A stretch of 64,000 bases of DNA from Sphingobium sp. (lineage in GTDB: Bacteria > Pseudomonadota > Alphaproteobacteria > Sphingomonadales > Sphingomonadaceae), in assembly GCA_017744605.1 (NCBI GenBank), contig JAGIAZ010000001.1, positions 186,001 to 250,000 of the forward strand, written 5' to 3'. Below the pieces are notes generated by a model that was given only the letters and a program-made list of their open reading frames with translations, did no database searches and had not been told where the DNA came from. The translations under genes and the position numbers were made by a program. Position 1 is the stretch's first letter, and every line of letters begins with the position of its first letter. Positions 29,788 through 38,216 of this stretch are shown here, piece by piece.

Positions 29788-30482
29788 TGCGCAAGCTTGG
29801 TCTCATCGGCGGTCTCAGCTGGACCTCGACCGCGCGCTATTACGAGCTCATCAACCGGGCCGTGCAGGACCGCCTCGGCGGACTGCACAGCGCAACGCTG
29901 ATCATCGAAAGCCTCGACTTCGCGGAGCTGGCGCGCTCGGTCACGACCAATGACTGGGACAGCGCCCTCGTGCAGATGACCGCGGCGGCCCGGCGGCTCG
30001 AAGCGGGCGGCGCGGAAGGGCTGATGATCTGCGCCAACTCCATGCACAAGATCCACCGCGATGTCGCCGCCGCGGTTTCCATCCCCGTGCTCCCCATCGT
30101 CGACGAGATCGGCGCGCGCCTCAAGGCGGACAACGTCACCTCCGTCGCTTTGGTCGGCACGAGCAACGTGATGATGGACCGTCATTACCGCCAGCAGCTG
30201 GTCAGCACGAGCGGCGCGACGCTATTGCCCGGCGACGAGGAACTGGCGGCCCGCATCGACCGCATGGTCTATGAAGAGCTGGCCGCCGGCAAAGTCACGC
30301 GCGAGGCCGAGCGCTATATGAAATCGGAGCTGACCGACATCGCCAAGGAAGATGTTCAGGCCGTCATCCTCGCCTGCACGGAGCTCGAACTGGTGGTCAA
30401 TGTCGACGCCAATGTGCTGCCCATCTACGACAGCACCAAGATCCATGCCGAGGCCGGCGTCCGCTTCGTCCTGGAAGACTGA
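29787..30482 (+). CDS. Aspartate/glutamate racemase family protein
   Basis: 231 aa, cofactor-independent amino-acid racemase fold. The two active-site cysteines are C82 in LMICANSMHK and C197 in ILACTELEL, positioned as in YgeA/RacD enzymes. The N-terminal KLGLIGGLSWTSTARYYELIN is typical of the broad-specificity aspartate racemase branch. It starts at ATG 29787 within the pntB stop (TGATG). Which amino acid it acts on is not visible; D-Asp/D-Glu or a broad-range role are likely. Confidence 0.9.
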   Translation: MRKLGLIGGLSWTSTARYYELINRAVQDRLGGLHSATLIIESLDFAELARSVTTNDWDSALVQMTAAARRLEAGGAEGLMICANSMHKIHRDVAAAVSIPVLPIVDEIGARLKADNVTSVALVGTSNVMMDRHYRQQLVSTSGATLLPGDEELAARIDRMVYEELAAGKVTREAERYMKSELTDIAKEDVQAVILACTELELVVNVDANVLPIYDSTKIHAEAGVRFVLED

Positions 30483-30562
30483 ACGGCGCAGATCGCGGCG
30501 CGCCGGGAAAGCCGTTCGTTCCATGATTCGTTCGGGGCTGCCTTCGACATGAAGGCTTGTCG

Positions 30563-31300
30563 TCAGACCCCCGTCTTGAAAGGCGTGAAGTCCGTCTTCT
30601 CGTCATAGACGTCGAGGCCCTCGGCGCGCTTCAGCCAATTGACGACGATGTAGGTGACAGGCGTGAGAACCGCTTCCCAACCGGTCTTCAGGAGAAATTG
30701 CGAGATCACCACCTGGCCGAGCTGCTCGATCGGCCAGCCGGCAAGGCCATAGAAAGCCAGCGGATAGAAGATCAGACTGTCGAGCCCCTGCCCCATGATC
30801 GTCGAGCCGATGGTCCGGGTCCAGAGCATCCTGCCCCCGGTCAGCACCTTCATCTTGGCCAGCACGAAACTGTTCGCGAACTCGCCGGCCCAGAACGCCG
30901 CCATCGAAGCCAGCACGATCCGCCAGCTATTGCCGAACACGAACTCGTAGGAGGCCTGGCCCGGCCAATCGCCGGCGGGCGGCATCGCCACGACGACCGC
31001 CGCCATGAACGCCATGAAGATGAGCGCCGCAAAGCCCGTCCAGATCACGCGGCGGGCACGGGCATAGCCGTAGACCTCCGTCAGAACATCGCCGATAATA
31101 TAGCTGAACGGGAAGAAGAGCACGCCGGCGCCGAAGGTCCAGCTGCCGATCACCGGCAGGACGACGAACGACGGCTTCGAGGCGCCGATGATGTTCGACA
31201 GCAGCAGGATCGCCACGAACGCCGCCATGATGAAGTCATAGTAACGCAGCGGGCGCCCCTGCAGCGCGCCGGCTTCGACATGTTGGAGCTTGGCAGACAT
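30563..31300 (-). CDS. Queuosine precursor transporter
   Basis: 245 aa, seven hydrophobic helices, of the YhhQ/QPTR (formerly DUF165) family that takes up preQ0/preQ1. Recognised from LLLSNIIGASKPSFV, PFSYIIGDVLTEVYGYARARRVIWTGF, FWAGEFANSFVLAKMKV and RTIGSTIMGQGLDSLIFYPLAFYG, with the conserved Glu/Arg/Asp inside helices. ATG at 31300. I did not find a preQ1 riboswitch in the 110 bp before it. Convergent with the racemase. Confidence 0.92.
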   Translation of the reverse strand: MSAKLQHVEAGALQGRPLRYYDFIMAAFVAILLLSNIIGASKPSFVVLPVIGSWTFGAGVLFFPFSYIIGDVLTEVYGYARARRVIWTGFAALIFMAFMAAVVVAMPPAGDWPGQASYEFVFGNSWRIVLASMAAFWAGEFANSFVLAKMKVLTGGRMLWTRTIGSTIMGQGLDSLIFYPLAFYGLAGWPIEQLGQVVISQFLLKTGWEAVLTPVTYIVVNWLKRAEGLDVYDEKTDFTPFKTGV

Positions 31301-31409
31301 GACATCACTCTATCGAGGGGTCACCGGGTGGCAAGCGGCAAGTCGGCACAGGAAGATTCGGGCGAAGATTTGTTCGCCTTGATCCTCAAATGCTCTAAGG
31401 CACGCCCAA

Positions 31410-31486
31410 GCGCCCGTAGCTCAGCTGGATAGAGCACTCGCCTTCTAAGCGAGTGGCCGCAGGTTCGAATCCTGCCGGGCGCGCCA
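31410..31486 (+). tRNA. tRNA-Arg (TCT)
   Basis: 77 nt. Acceptor GCGCCCG pairs with CGGGCGC, then G and encoded CCA. The anticodon stem CTCGC/GCGAG holds loop CTTCTAA (anticodon TCT). T-arm CAGG-TTCGAAT-CCTG and standard D-arm are present. Confidence 0.96.
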
Positions 31487-31792
31487 AAACCGCCGTGGCT
31501 ACTACGCCACGTTACGCTAACGCCGCCACCCACCGCCGTTGACCGCCGGTTCTACGCCGGTGGGGTCTGCGCGATAGCATAGGTTAGGCGGCGGATGGCG
31601 ACAAACGGTTCGAGTCCCCCTTCGGTGAAATGGCTGGTTGCGCTCCCTTGAATGACCGGGTGGCAAGACGAACCGGTCAGTCTTCCTTTTTTATTCCGGG
31701 ACCAACCCATCCGATTTCGTTCATCGAATTGGAACAATAATCCAACCCCGATCTTGGCAGCGATCCCCCTACACGCATCGATTGCGGTCAAT
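31487..31792. other. Gene-poor stretch after tRNA-Arg
   Basis: About 305 bp with no convincing gene. The first 75 bp carries imperfect CCGCCG/CTACGCC repeats. The segment near 31609-31625 (GGTTCGAGTCCCCC) looks like a stray T-arm but lacks a pairing stem. It may be a decayed integration site at the tRNA 3' end. No integrase or matching att copy is visible. Confidence 0.4.
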
Positions 31793-31823
31793 AATGGCTC
31801 CGGAACCGGGCCCCGGAGCCATT
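31793..31823. terminator. Hairpin downstream of phosphatase gene
   Basis: Perfect 11-bp inverted repeat AATGGCTCCGG/CCGGAGCCATT (31793-31803 and 31813-31823). It lies about 20 bp beyond the end of the minus-strand phosphatase; TTTTCCT follows on the plus strand. Likely ends the receptor/phosphatase transcript. Confidence 0.6.
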
Positions 31824-31841
31824 TTCCTCTATTGCCGCAAC

Positions 31842-32900
31842 TTAACGCAGGTAGCGCCGCCTCAGTTCCTCGCGGTCCGCAGCGGTGACGCCAAGCTCCT
31901 GTTCGAGATAGGCGTCGACCGACCCCCATTTCGCGTCGATCTCATCGAACGCGCCCTTCAAATAGGGCGTGCCGTCCGCTTCCTTGAGCGGTTGGGCGAC
32001 GCGCATCGCGGGATTGTCCTGGAAACGCCCGAACATCTGCGCTGCCGCATTGTCGGGATAACGCGCCAGGTCGATGCGTGGCATTTCATATTGCGGCCGG
32101 CGATAGGTGACGGAGAGATGATAATCCTGAATGATCGTCTCGTGCGGCACCCCCAGAGCCGACAGGATTAGCGCGGTGGTGAAACCGGTGCGGTCCTGCC
32201 CGGCCGAGCAATTATATTCGATCGGACCCTGCCCGCGCTTGAGCAGATCGAACACGATGCGCAGTTGCGGCGCCAGCATCTTGGGAAAACCATGATAGAT
32301 GGCGACGCCGTTTTGCGGCGTTCCGCTGTTCATTCCGGCCATCAACGCCGTCATCGAATAGCCAACCGCCGAATAAGCGACGCCGTCGATCTTGCTCGGC
32401 GCGAGAACGCGTTCCTCATCCGAGCGCAAATCGACCATGTTGCGCAGGCCGAGCGCGTTCACCTTGGCCAGATCGTCCGGCGTCAGCATCGCGGACGCGC
32501 CGGACCGATAGATCAGCCCCCAGCGCACATGCCGGCCATCGGCGGTGGCATAGCCGCCGATGTCGCGGAAGTTCGAGCCTTGCGCGAGCGGGACGGAGCG
32601 TTCCGCGACCTCCGTCACCGAGCCGTCCGCTGCATCGCGCAGCAGGAAATAGGGCCGTTTGGCCGGATCGACCTTGACCAGCGCCTTGCCATCCTTGTCC
32701 TTTCCGGACACCAGCGCGGCATCACTGATGCCGGCATCGGGCTTATAGGCCAGATAGACATCGACTGCGCCGGGGGCTTTCCAATCGATCTGGACCTGAT
32801 CCCCCATAGGCCGAGTGGCTACGGCATCCGTAACAGCCGCCAGCGCCGGGTTGGTCACGAGGGCCAGTGCAAGGCCCATGATATTCATATGCATGCGCAT
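31842..32900 (-). CDS. Exported tyrosine-phosphatase-like protein (CX5R)
   Basis: 352 aa from ATG 32900, which has GGAGA seven nt upstream; an ATG at 32918 overlapping the receptor stop (TGATG) is the alternative. The signal peptide is MRMHMNIMGLALALVTNPALA. An N-terminal beta-rich domain (about residues 25-105) precedes the catalytic domain, which has the family motif NFRDIGGY, LYRSGASAMLTPDDL, and the P-loop CSAGQDRTG with catalytic Cys and Arg (Cys about residue 231). This is the MptpB/LipA-like secreted dual-specificity phosphatase family, active on phosphotyrosine and in some members phosphoinositides. It follows the TonB receptor with overlap or minimal gap, so the two probably act on one nutrient. 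Substrate inferred only. Confidence 0.9.
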   Translation of the reverse strand: MRMHMNIMGLALALVTNPALAAVTDAVATRPMGDQVQIDWKAPGAVDVYLAYKPDAGISDAALVSGKDKDGKALVKVDPAKRPYFLLRDAADGSVTEVAERSVPLAQGSNFRDIGGYATADGRHVRWGLIYRSGASAMLTPDDLAKVNALGLRNMVDLRSDEERVLAPSKIDGVAYSAVGYSMTALMAGMNSGTPQNGVAIYHGFPKMLAPQLRIVFDLLKRGQGPIEYNCSAGQDRTGFTTALILSALGVPHETIIQDYHLSVTYRRPQYEMPRIDLARYPDNAAAQMFGRFQDNPAMRVAQPLKEADGTPYLKGAFDEIDAKWGSVDAYLEQELGVTAADREELRRRYLR

Positions 32901-32917
32901 GATATGTCTCCGATTCA

Positions 32918-35323
32918 TCAGAACTGCACCCGCGCTTCGACGCCGAAGGTGCGCGGCTCATTGAAAAAGCTGGTCATGCCAGCGGCCGAATTGCCCGAAA
33001 TGTAGAATCTGTGTTGTTCGTTGAACAGGTTGCGCGCCCATAGCGAGACGGTCAGCTTCGCATCGCCAGAGCCGAGTTCGATATCGCTCAGCGCGAGCCG
33101 TCCATTAAAGACCGTGCTTGAATCCCCCTTGAAGACGGGAGCGGTGGAGGCGGTGTAGAAACCATCGTCGTAATTGACATCGAAATGGGCGGCCAGGGTG
33201 AAGCCGGAGAACGGCCGCTCCCAATCGATCGACCCGCTCAGCGCGTTTTTGGGCGTATAGGTGGTGTAAATCCTGATCGGCGTGGTGTTGATCACCATGC
33301 CCTTCCCTTCGACATAGGTCGGATAGGGATTGAACGTGTCCGGAATGCGCACCGAGGTATAGGCATAGTTAGCCGACAGCGTCAGGCCGCGGACCGGCGC
33401 GATCATCAGTTCGGCTTCCACGCCTTTCACCCGGCCCTTGCCCGCGGCGTTGTAGGTATCCAGAGTTGTGCGAATATTGCCCGCGGTTATCGGATTGCCG
33501 TTCGCGTCGAGGTTATAATAGGGCGCCGCGAAGTCGAGTTGGATGTCCTTGTACGTGCCGGTATAAGCCGCGATATTGAACCGGACGTGACGATCGAAAA
33601 ATTCCGTCTTGGCGCCGATTTCGAAGATCGACACTGTTTCCGGGTTGAAAGGCATATAGCTTAAGGAGCGGGAATTAGCTCCGCCGGACTTATAGCCGGT
33701 GCTCCACTTGCCATAGACGTGTATGTCGCGCGCGACGTCATAGGCAAGGTTGATCATGGGATCGACACGCGACCAGCTTTTCTTGAAATCGAGCACCCGC
33801 GATACGCCATAGGCATCGACGGGCAGCTTATTGTTGACGATATAGAGCTCGCCGTTCTTCTTGTCGTTCGTCCACCGCGCACCGGCGGTGAGGTGGAGAT
33901 TGTCTTCAAGGATTGCGGGCGTCCAGGTGAACTGACCGAACACGCCATAACTGTCCGTGCTGATGCGGCTGGCGCGATCGACCGCCGCGCCCGGCACATT
34001 GACCGGGATAGCAGCGACATTGCCGCTCGGAAGCGGCAAAACGGTTGCTGCCGTGCCATCGGCGTTGAGCTGCATCGTGTAAAATGCCTGGGCGTTGTCG
34101 CGCACATGCTCATGAAAGCCCATCGCGCCGACGACATAATGCACCCGGCCGAGATCACCGATCGCCTGGAACTCCTGGCTGTATTGATGCTGATAGAATT
34201 CGGCGAGGCTGTAGCGGGCGAACTGGCCGTTGGCCTTAAGGGCCGTGGGCAGGGTCGTGGTGGTCGCGGCGGCGTTGTCGAACTGGGACTGGCTCAGTTC
34301 GCGATAGGAAGAAATCGACTTGAGCGTCAGGTTCGGCGCGACTTTCCAGTCGAGGAACAGGCCATGGCCGGAGTTCTTGCCGATGCTGGGCTGTTCGGGA
34401 ACACCGATCGTGGCGGACTTGGCGCGCTTCGGCTGCAAGGGCAGGATCGGCGCCCGCGCCTGCGTGCCCGCCTCGATCGCCTGCTGATAGAGCGAGGATG
34501 AGGCGTCGTAGGACGTGTCATAGGAATAATTGGCAGTAAAGTCAGGGGACGGTTTCCACTGCAACTGCGTGTGCAGGCCGCGCCGCTGATAGGCGTTGAA
34601 ACCCCACGCGCTCGACAGCGGGTTGCTGACCGTCCCGTTGCGGGCGGTGACGATGCCGTCGATCTTCAGGCTGAAATTGTGGAACTCCGGTAGATCGACA
34701 TGGGCCTCGGTCTTGTAATAGCCGAAATTGCCGATGCCGCCGATCAGGTTGACACCGAATTCGCCGGTCGGCTTCTTGGTGGTGATGCTGACCGCACCGC
34801 CCTCGGTGTTGCGGCCGAACAGGGTGCCCTGCGGCCCTTTGAGCACCTCGATGCTCTCGATATCGTAGAGCGCAGCGCCCAAGCCCTGCGGGCGGCCAAG
34901 ATAGACGCCATCGACATAGACGCCGACACCCTGGTCACGCGCCGGCTGATTGCCGTCGGACAAGACGCCGATACCACGGATATTCACGATCAGCGCGGAG
35001 TTCCGCGAGAAGAAGGGCGCGACGCGAAGAGAGGGGATCGCGCCGTTGCTGAGATCGAGCAGCGACTGGACGTGCCGGTTCTGGATGTCGTTCGCGCCCA
35101 GCACGGAGATGGAGATGGGCGTCTTCTGAAGGCTGGTGGGCCGCTTTTCGGCGGTGACGACGATATCGGCGAGCGCGCCGCTTGCGTCCTGCTGCATTTC
35201 AGCGGCCGCCGCATCGGCGGCAGCGCCAGCCTCCGCTGCCATGGCCACCCCGGACATGCCGAGTATCAATGCTGTGCTTGCCAGGGCCGAGGCCCGAACG
35301 AGCATTCCAATTGCTGGCTTCAT
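32918..35323 (-). CDS. TonB-dependent outer-membrane receptor
   Basis: 801 aa, complete. The signal peptide starts MKPAIGMLVRASALASTALILGMSGVAMAAEA. TonB-box-like DIVVTAEKR is near residue 55, and the plug has TPISISVLGANDIQNR, VNIRGIGV, GVYVDGVYLGRPQG and VEVLKGPQGTLFGRNTEGGAVSITTKKPTG. The barrel ends with the classic terminal Phe (VEARVQF). ATG 35323 has AAGGGG upstream. Its TGA touches the start region of the secreted phosphatase gene, forming a two-gene unit. This 'FGRNTEGGAV' plug type is the large sphingomonad receptor group with unknown, often organic, ligands. Confidence 0.94.
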   Translation of the reverse strand: MKPAIGMLVRASALASTALILGMSGVAMAAEAGAAADAAAAEMQQDASGALADIVVTAEKRPTSLQKTPISISVLGANDIQNRHVQSLLDLSNGAIPSLRVAPFFSRNSALIVNIRGIGVLSDGNQPARDQGVGVYVDGVYLGRPQGLGAALYDIESIEVLKGPQGTLFGRNTEGGAVSITTKKPTGEFGVNLIGGIGNFGYYKTEAHVDLPEFHNFSLKIDGIVTARNGTVSNPLSSAWGFNAYQRRGLHTQLQWKPSPDFTANYSYDTSYDASSSLYQQAIEAGTQARAPILPLQPKRAKSATIGVPEQPSIGKNSGHGLFLDWKVAPNLTLKSISSYRELSQSQFDNAAATTTTLPTALKANGQFARYSLAEFYQHQYSQEFQAIGDLGRVHYVVGAMGFHEHVRDNAQAFYTMQLNADGTAATVLPLPSGNVAAIPVNVPGAAVDRASRISTDSYGVFGQFTWTPAILEDNLHLTAGARWTNDKKNGELYIVNNKLPVDAYGVSRVLDFKKSWSRVDPMINLAYDVARDIHVYGKWSTGYKSGGANSRSLSYMPFNPETVSIFEIGAKTEFFDRHVRFNIAAYTGTYKDIQLDFAAPYYNLDANGNPITAGNIRTTLDTYNAAGKGRVKGVEAELMIAPVRGLTLSANYAYTSVRIPDTFNPYPTYVEGKGMVINTTPIRIYTTYTPKNALSGSIDWERPFSGFTLAAHFDVNYDDGFYTASTAPVFKGDSSTVFNGRLALSDIELGSGDAKLTVSLWARNLFNEQHRFYISGNSAAGMTSFFNEPRTFGVEARVQF

Positions 35324-35999
35324 TTCACATACCCCTTTTGAATTCGCGGGGCGCCTAGAACGACAGCATGTATCTTATGTGACGAAATCGTCCGTGCTCA
35401 TTGAACGATCTCCCCAGAGCGCCAGAGAGCGCCCACAGGAGGAAAGTGGAAAGCTATAAGGCGCGCACAGAGTCTGCGGATCCTTATTATCTCCGATAAA
35501 TCACTATAATATTTTGGAAAAATGGCTTTCACACCGAGGCAGGAGCCCCGCCGGCCATATGAGGAGAGTCTGCGATTGTGATGACGGCTTCAGCCCTCCA
35601 CAAGCCTTGCACGTCGGAGGAGTGATGGATGAGAATAATATCCTGTATCATATGTATGTTTATCACAGCCCGGCTCGCAAACGCCGGTTTGTGACGGAAA
35701 ATCACATCGCGCGTGCGAGAGACGATGCATCCCGAATCGGATTTCTGAAACCGTCCTCAAATCCCAGGTTGTGAGGATCGGGATAGGCACATTTTGGAAC
35801 GCATATGTGAAACGCCCGGGAATATGACTTATGCGGCGGCTGTGTAACCCTATGGGCATAAGCTCGGATGCTATCGGTGGCCATCCCCGCGGTGGCCCGC
35901 TTCAGGCCGGAGAGGAAGCTCGAGAACAACGCTGCGTCGAGTGGTGACGGCGCACCCGCGCCGAGCAATGATTAAAGCACCGGACCGCTGGTCCGGCCG
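35324..35999. other. AT-richer region with no assigned large gene
   Basis: 676 bp, visibly lower in GC than the rest, holding the promoter region of the receptor at its right-hand side and a perfect TATAAT hexamer at about 35505-35510 (plus strand) with no good -35. A strong ribosome site (GGAGGAG, 35616-35622) precedes two overlapping short frames described separately. The stretch 35775-35990 holds nothing I can name. Confidence 0.45.
35625..35774 (+). CDS. Possible small protein
   Basis: 49 codons starting ATG 35625, directly after GGAGGAG. The product is short, basic and His/Tyr-containing (MDENNILYHMYVYHSPARKR...) and not recognised. A second frame starting at ATG 35629, better spaced from the ribosome site, encodes only 21 residues that look like a bare signal peptide (MRIISCIICMFITARLANAGL). 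Either may be the remnant of a decayed gene. Low confidence. Confidence 0.3.
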   Translation: MDENNILYHMYVYHSPARKRRFVTENHIARARDDASRIGFLKPSSNPRL

Positions 36000-37610
36000 T
36001 TATGCCACCAAGGTCCCTTCGTCGCGCAGCTGGCTGACGAAACGCTCGGTGGAGGCCCGCAGGTCACGGGTGGACACCGAGAGAGCCGAGGCGCTTTGCC
36101 GGACCTGAGCCGACATCATGGCGGCTTCCGATATCGTCGAAGCAACACGGCCGACCCGACGCTCGACGGCCGAAGCATTGCTGGCAACGCGGTCGGCGCT
36201 GTGCTCGATCGCAGCGGCAATGGTCTTCTGCCCGGATACCTCGTTGGCAATCTCGCCGGCCGCGAGGGCGACTTCCTCGACGGCGTCGGTCGCCTTCACG
36301 CAGGCACTGGACGTCTCTCCCGCGGACAGGGTGATGCGCGAGAGAATGTCGGCGATACGGTCGCTCGCGCTGCTCGCGTCCGCGGCCAGGCTTTTCACCT
36401 CGCTCGCGACCACGGCAAAGCCGCGACCCGCCTCGCCCGCGCGCGATGCCTCGATCGTCGCGTTAAGCGCGAGAAGGTTGGTCTTGGAGGCGATTCCCTT
36501 GATCTCGTCGAGGAATGTCGCGATCCGGCCGGTGCATTCGACGAGCACATCGAGCGTGACCACGCTCTGGGTGCCGCTGGACTTTGCCAACAGAGTGAGC
36601 TCGCGCTGCTGCTCGGCGCCTGCCGCAACCGATCCGATCGAGAGGCTGAGCGCGCGAACGGCCTCTGCGACCTGCCTGATTTCGCCACTGGCATCCGCGG
36701 CGCCGGCAACCACTTCCGAAGCCTCCCGGCCTGCCGCGCTCGACATGTCGTCGAGATAGACGGCCGACGCTTCCAGTTGCCCCGCGGCGGTGTCGATCGC
36801 AACGGCGATGTTGGAGACGGACAACTCGAATTTTTCCGCCAGGGTGAGGAGTTCCGCCTGCCGGTCGCTGGCCAGGCGTGCCTCGACCTGGCGATAGCGC
36901 TCGCGGTCCTTTGCGGCTTCCGCCTCGGCCTGCCGCGCAATTTCGAGAGCCGTATCGGCACGCCTGCGCTGTTCCTGGGCCTGCTCGACCAGGTTCCGGC
37001 TCTGCACGAGCGCCGCATCCTGGGTCGCGAGCAGGCTTTGCAAACGAACCGTGATGAAGCTCAGAACAGCGAGCTGCAGGATGACCGCAGTCGCGTGGAA
37101 GAGGACGCGGCCAATATCGCCCGAACCCGCGAACACCCAGCCGGGGGCCACGCCGTTCAGCAGCAGATGGTGCCCGGCAACCAGGACCGACGCGAAGGCG
37201 ATCGGGCGCCAGTCGCACAAGACGGTCAGCGCGGCGAGGCCAACGAAGAAGAACATATGCCCATCCATCTGCCAGGACTGTCCCTGAAGGGCATAGACCA
37301 GCAAGGCGGGCATGGCGGCCGCGAGCGTGGCGATCACGAACCGGGCGGTGGCGTCATAGCGCGCCTGGAGCGCCATGATCGTGGGGCAGATACAGGTCAG
37401 GGCGCCGGCACCGAGCACTGTCCAGTATGTCTTCAGTGCACCGGCCCACATGGCGCAGGCCAGCACCGCGAGCGTAACCCAGCCGAGCGCGGCAATCATC
37501 AGAATGCCTCGCTGTCTGAGCAGATTGGCCGAGCCCAGCCCATGCCCCTCCCCGACCTCTTCAAATCCCCAGGACAGGAAGACGGCCTGCAACCGCTGCA
37601 CCAGGCTCAT
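36000..37610 (-). CDS. Methyl-accepting chemotaxis-type transducer with polytopic sensor domain
   Basis: 536 aa from ATG 37610. Instead of a periplasmic ligand pocket it has an N-terminal membrane domain of about six helices (residues 40-195) with a His-containing motif set, [18 protein letters not shown] and GHHLLLN. A coiled-coil linker rich in Glu/Arg/Gln follows (about 200-265). The signalling hairpin tip is [41 protein letters not shown]. It lacks an obvious C-terminal CheR-binding pentapeptide. It overlaps the small membrane-protein gene upstream by ATGA. No che operon is nearby. Confidence 0.9.
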   Translation of the reverse strand: MSLVQRLQAVFLSWGFEEVGEGHGLGSANLLRQRGILMIAALGWVTLAVLACAMWAGALKTYWTVLGAGALTCICPTIMALQARYDATARFVIATLAAAMPALLVYALQGQSWQMDGHMFFFVGLAALTVLCDWRPIAFASVLVAGHHLLLNGVAPGWVFAGSGDIGRVLFHATAVILQLAVLSFITVRLQSLLATQDAALVQSRNLVEQAQEQRRRADTALEIARQAEAEAAKDRERYRQVEARLASDRQAELLTLAEKFELSVSNIAVAIDTAAGQLEASAVYLDDMSSAAGREASEVVAGAADASGEIRQVAEAVRALSLSIGSVAAGAEQQRELTLLAKSSGTQSVVTLDVLVECTGRIATFLDEIKGIASKTNLLALNATIEASRAGEAGRGFAVVASEVKSLAADASSASDRIADILSRITLSAGETSSACVKATDAVEEVALAAGEIANEVSGQKTIAAAIEHSADRVASNASAVERRVGRVASTISEAAMMSAQVRQSASALSVSTRDLRASTERFVSQLRDEGTLVA

Positions 37611-37939
37611 GCCGTGGCCCTTCGCGACTGGCCGCACAGGGGCGCCGGTGCCGCCAGGATCAAGACGCCGGCATTCAGCATGAGGGGCGCGAGACGGCCG
37701 CGGTCGCCATCGACCACGAACGTGCCGGCGATCGGACCTGCACCCTCCAGGCGTGCGCCTGTCTCGAGCGCTCTCTGCAAGGCGATTCCCGGGCTGCCAT
37801 GTCCAACCGGCAGCAGAAGCATCGCGCCGGTCTCGGGCGGCGCCAGCAGCGCCGTCATCATTGCAAATCCGACGATGAACGTCTGCCCAATGATCCAGCC
37901 AGCCGACCGGCCGAATCCTGTTCGATATCGATGTAGCAT
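37607..37939 (-). CDS. Small conserved membrane-anchored protein
   Basis: About 110 aa (start ATG 37939, or GTG 37960). The N-terminus has one membrane helix ([20 protein letters not shown]), then a domain with [61 protein letters not shown]. The last part resembles short proteins I recall only as hypothetical in sphingomonads. Its stop overlaps the chemoreceptor start by ATGA, so the pair is co-translated and may form one signalling unit. Function unknown. Confidence 0.75.
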   Translation of the reverse strand: MLHRYRTGFGRSAGWIIGQTFIVGFAMMTALLAPPETGAMLLLPVGHGSPGIALQRALETGARLEGAGPIAGTFVVDGDRGRLAPLMLNAGVLILAAPAPLCGQSRRATA

Positions 37940-38216
37940 GATGGTGTTCGTCCCCTTCACGCCACAGGCGTTAGCGAGACGGGCCTTAAATTTGGATTAT
38001 GTTCCTTAAGATACATATGATTTGTGTTCGCTTCACTCGATCGATCCGATCGATGGGGACCGCATGGCTAACGCGGTTTTAACCCTCCCCCTTGTATCGT
38101 CTCCCCAGTGACCGCGACGGACCAGATGCGCGCCTTCATGGGGACAGACCAAAAATGACGCTCGCTTGCGACGCATTCGCCTGCCGGGAAAATGAGATAA
38201 TGCGGACCGCCGCCCG

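Noticed and set aside
31609..31625. T-arm-like GGTTCGAGTCCCCC as a tRNA fragment
   Set aside because: Flanking bases do not form a T-stem and no acceptor or anticodon arm is near.
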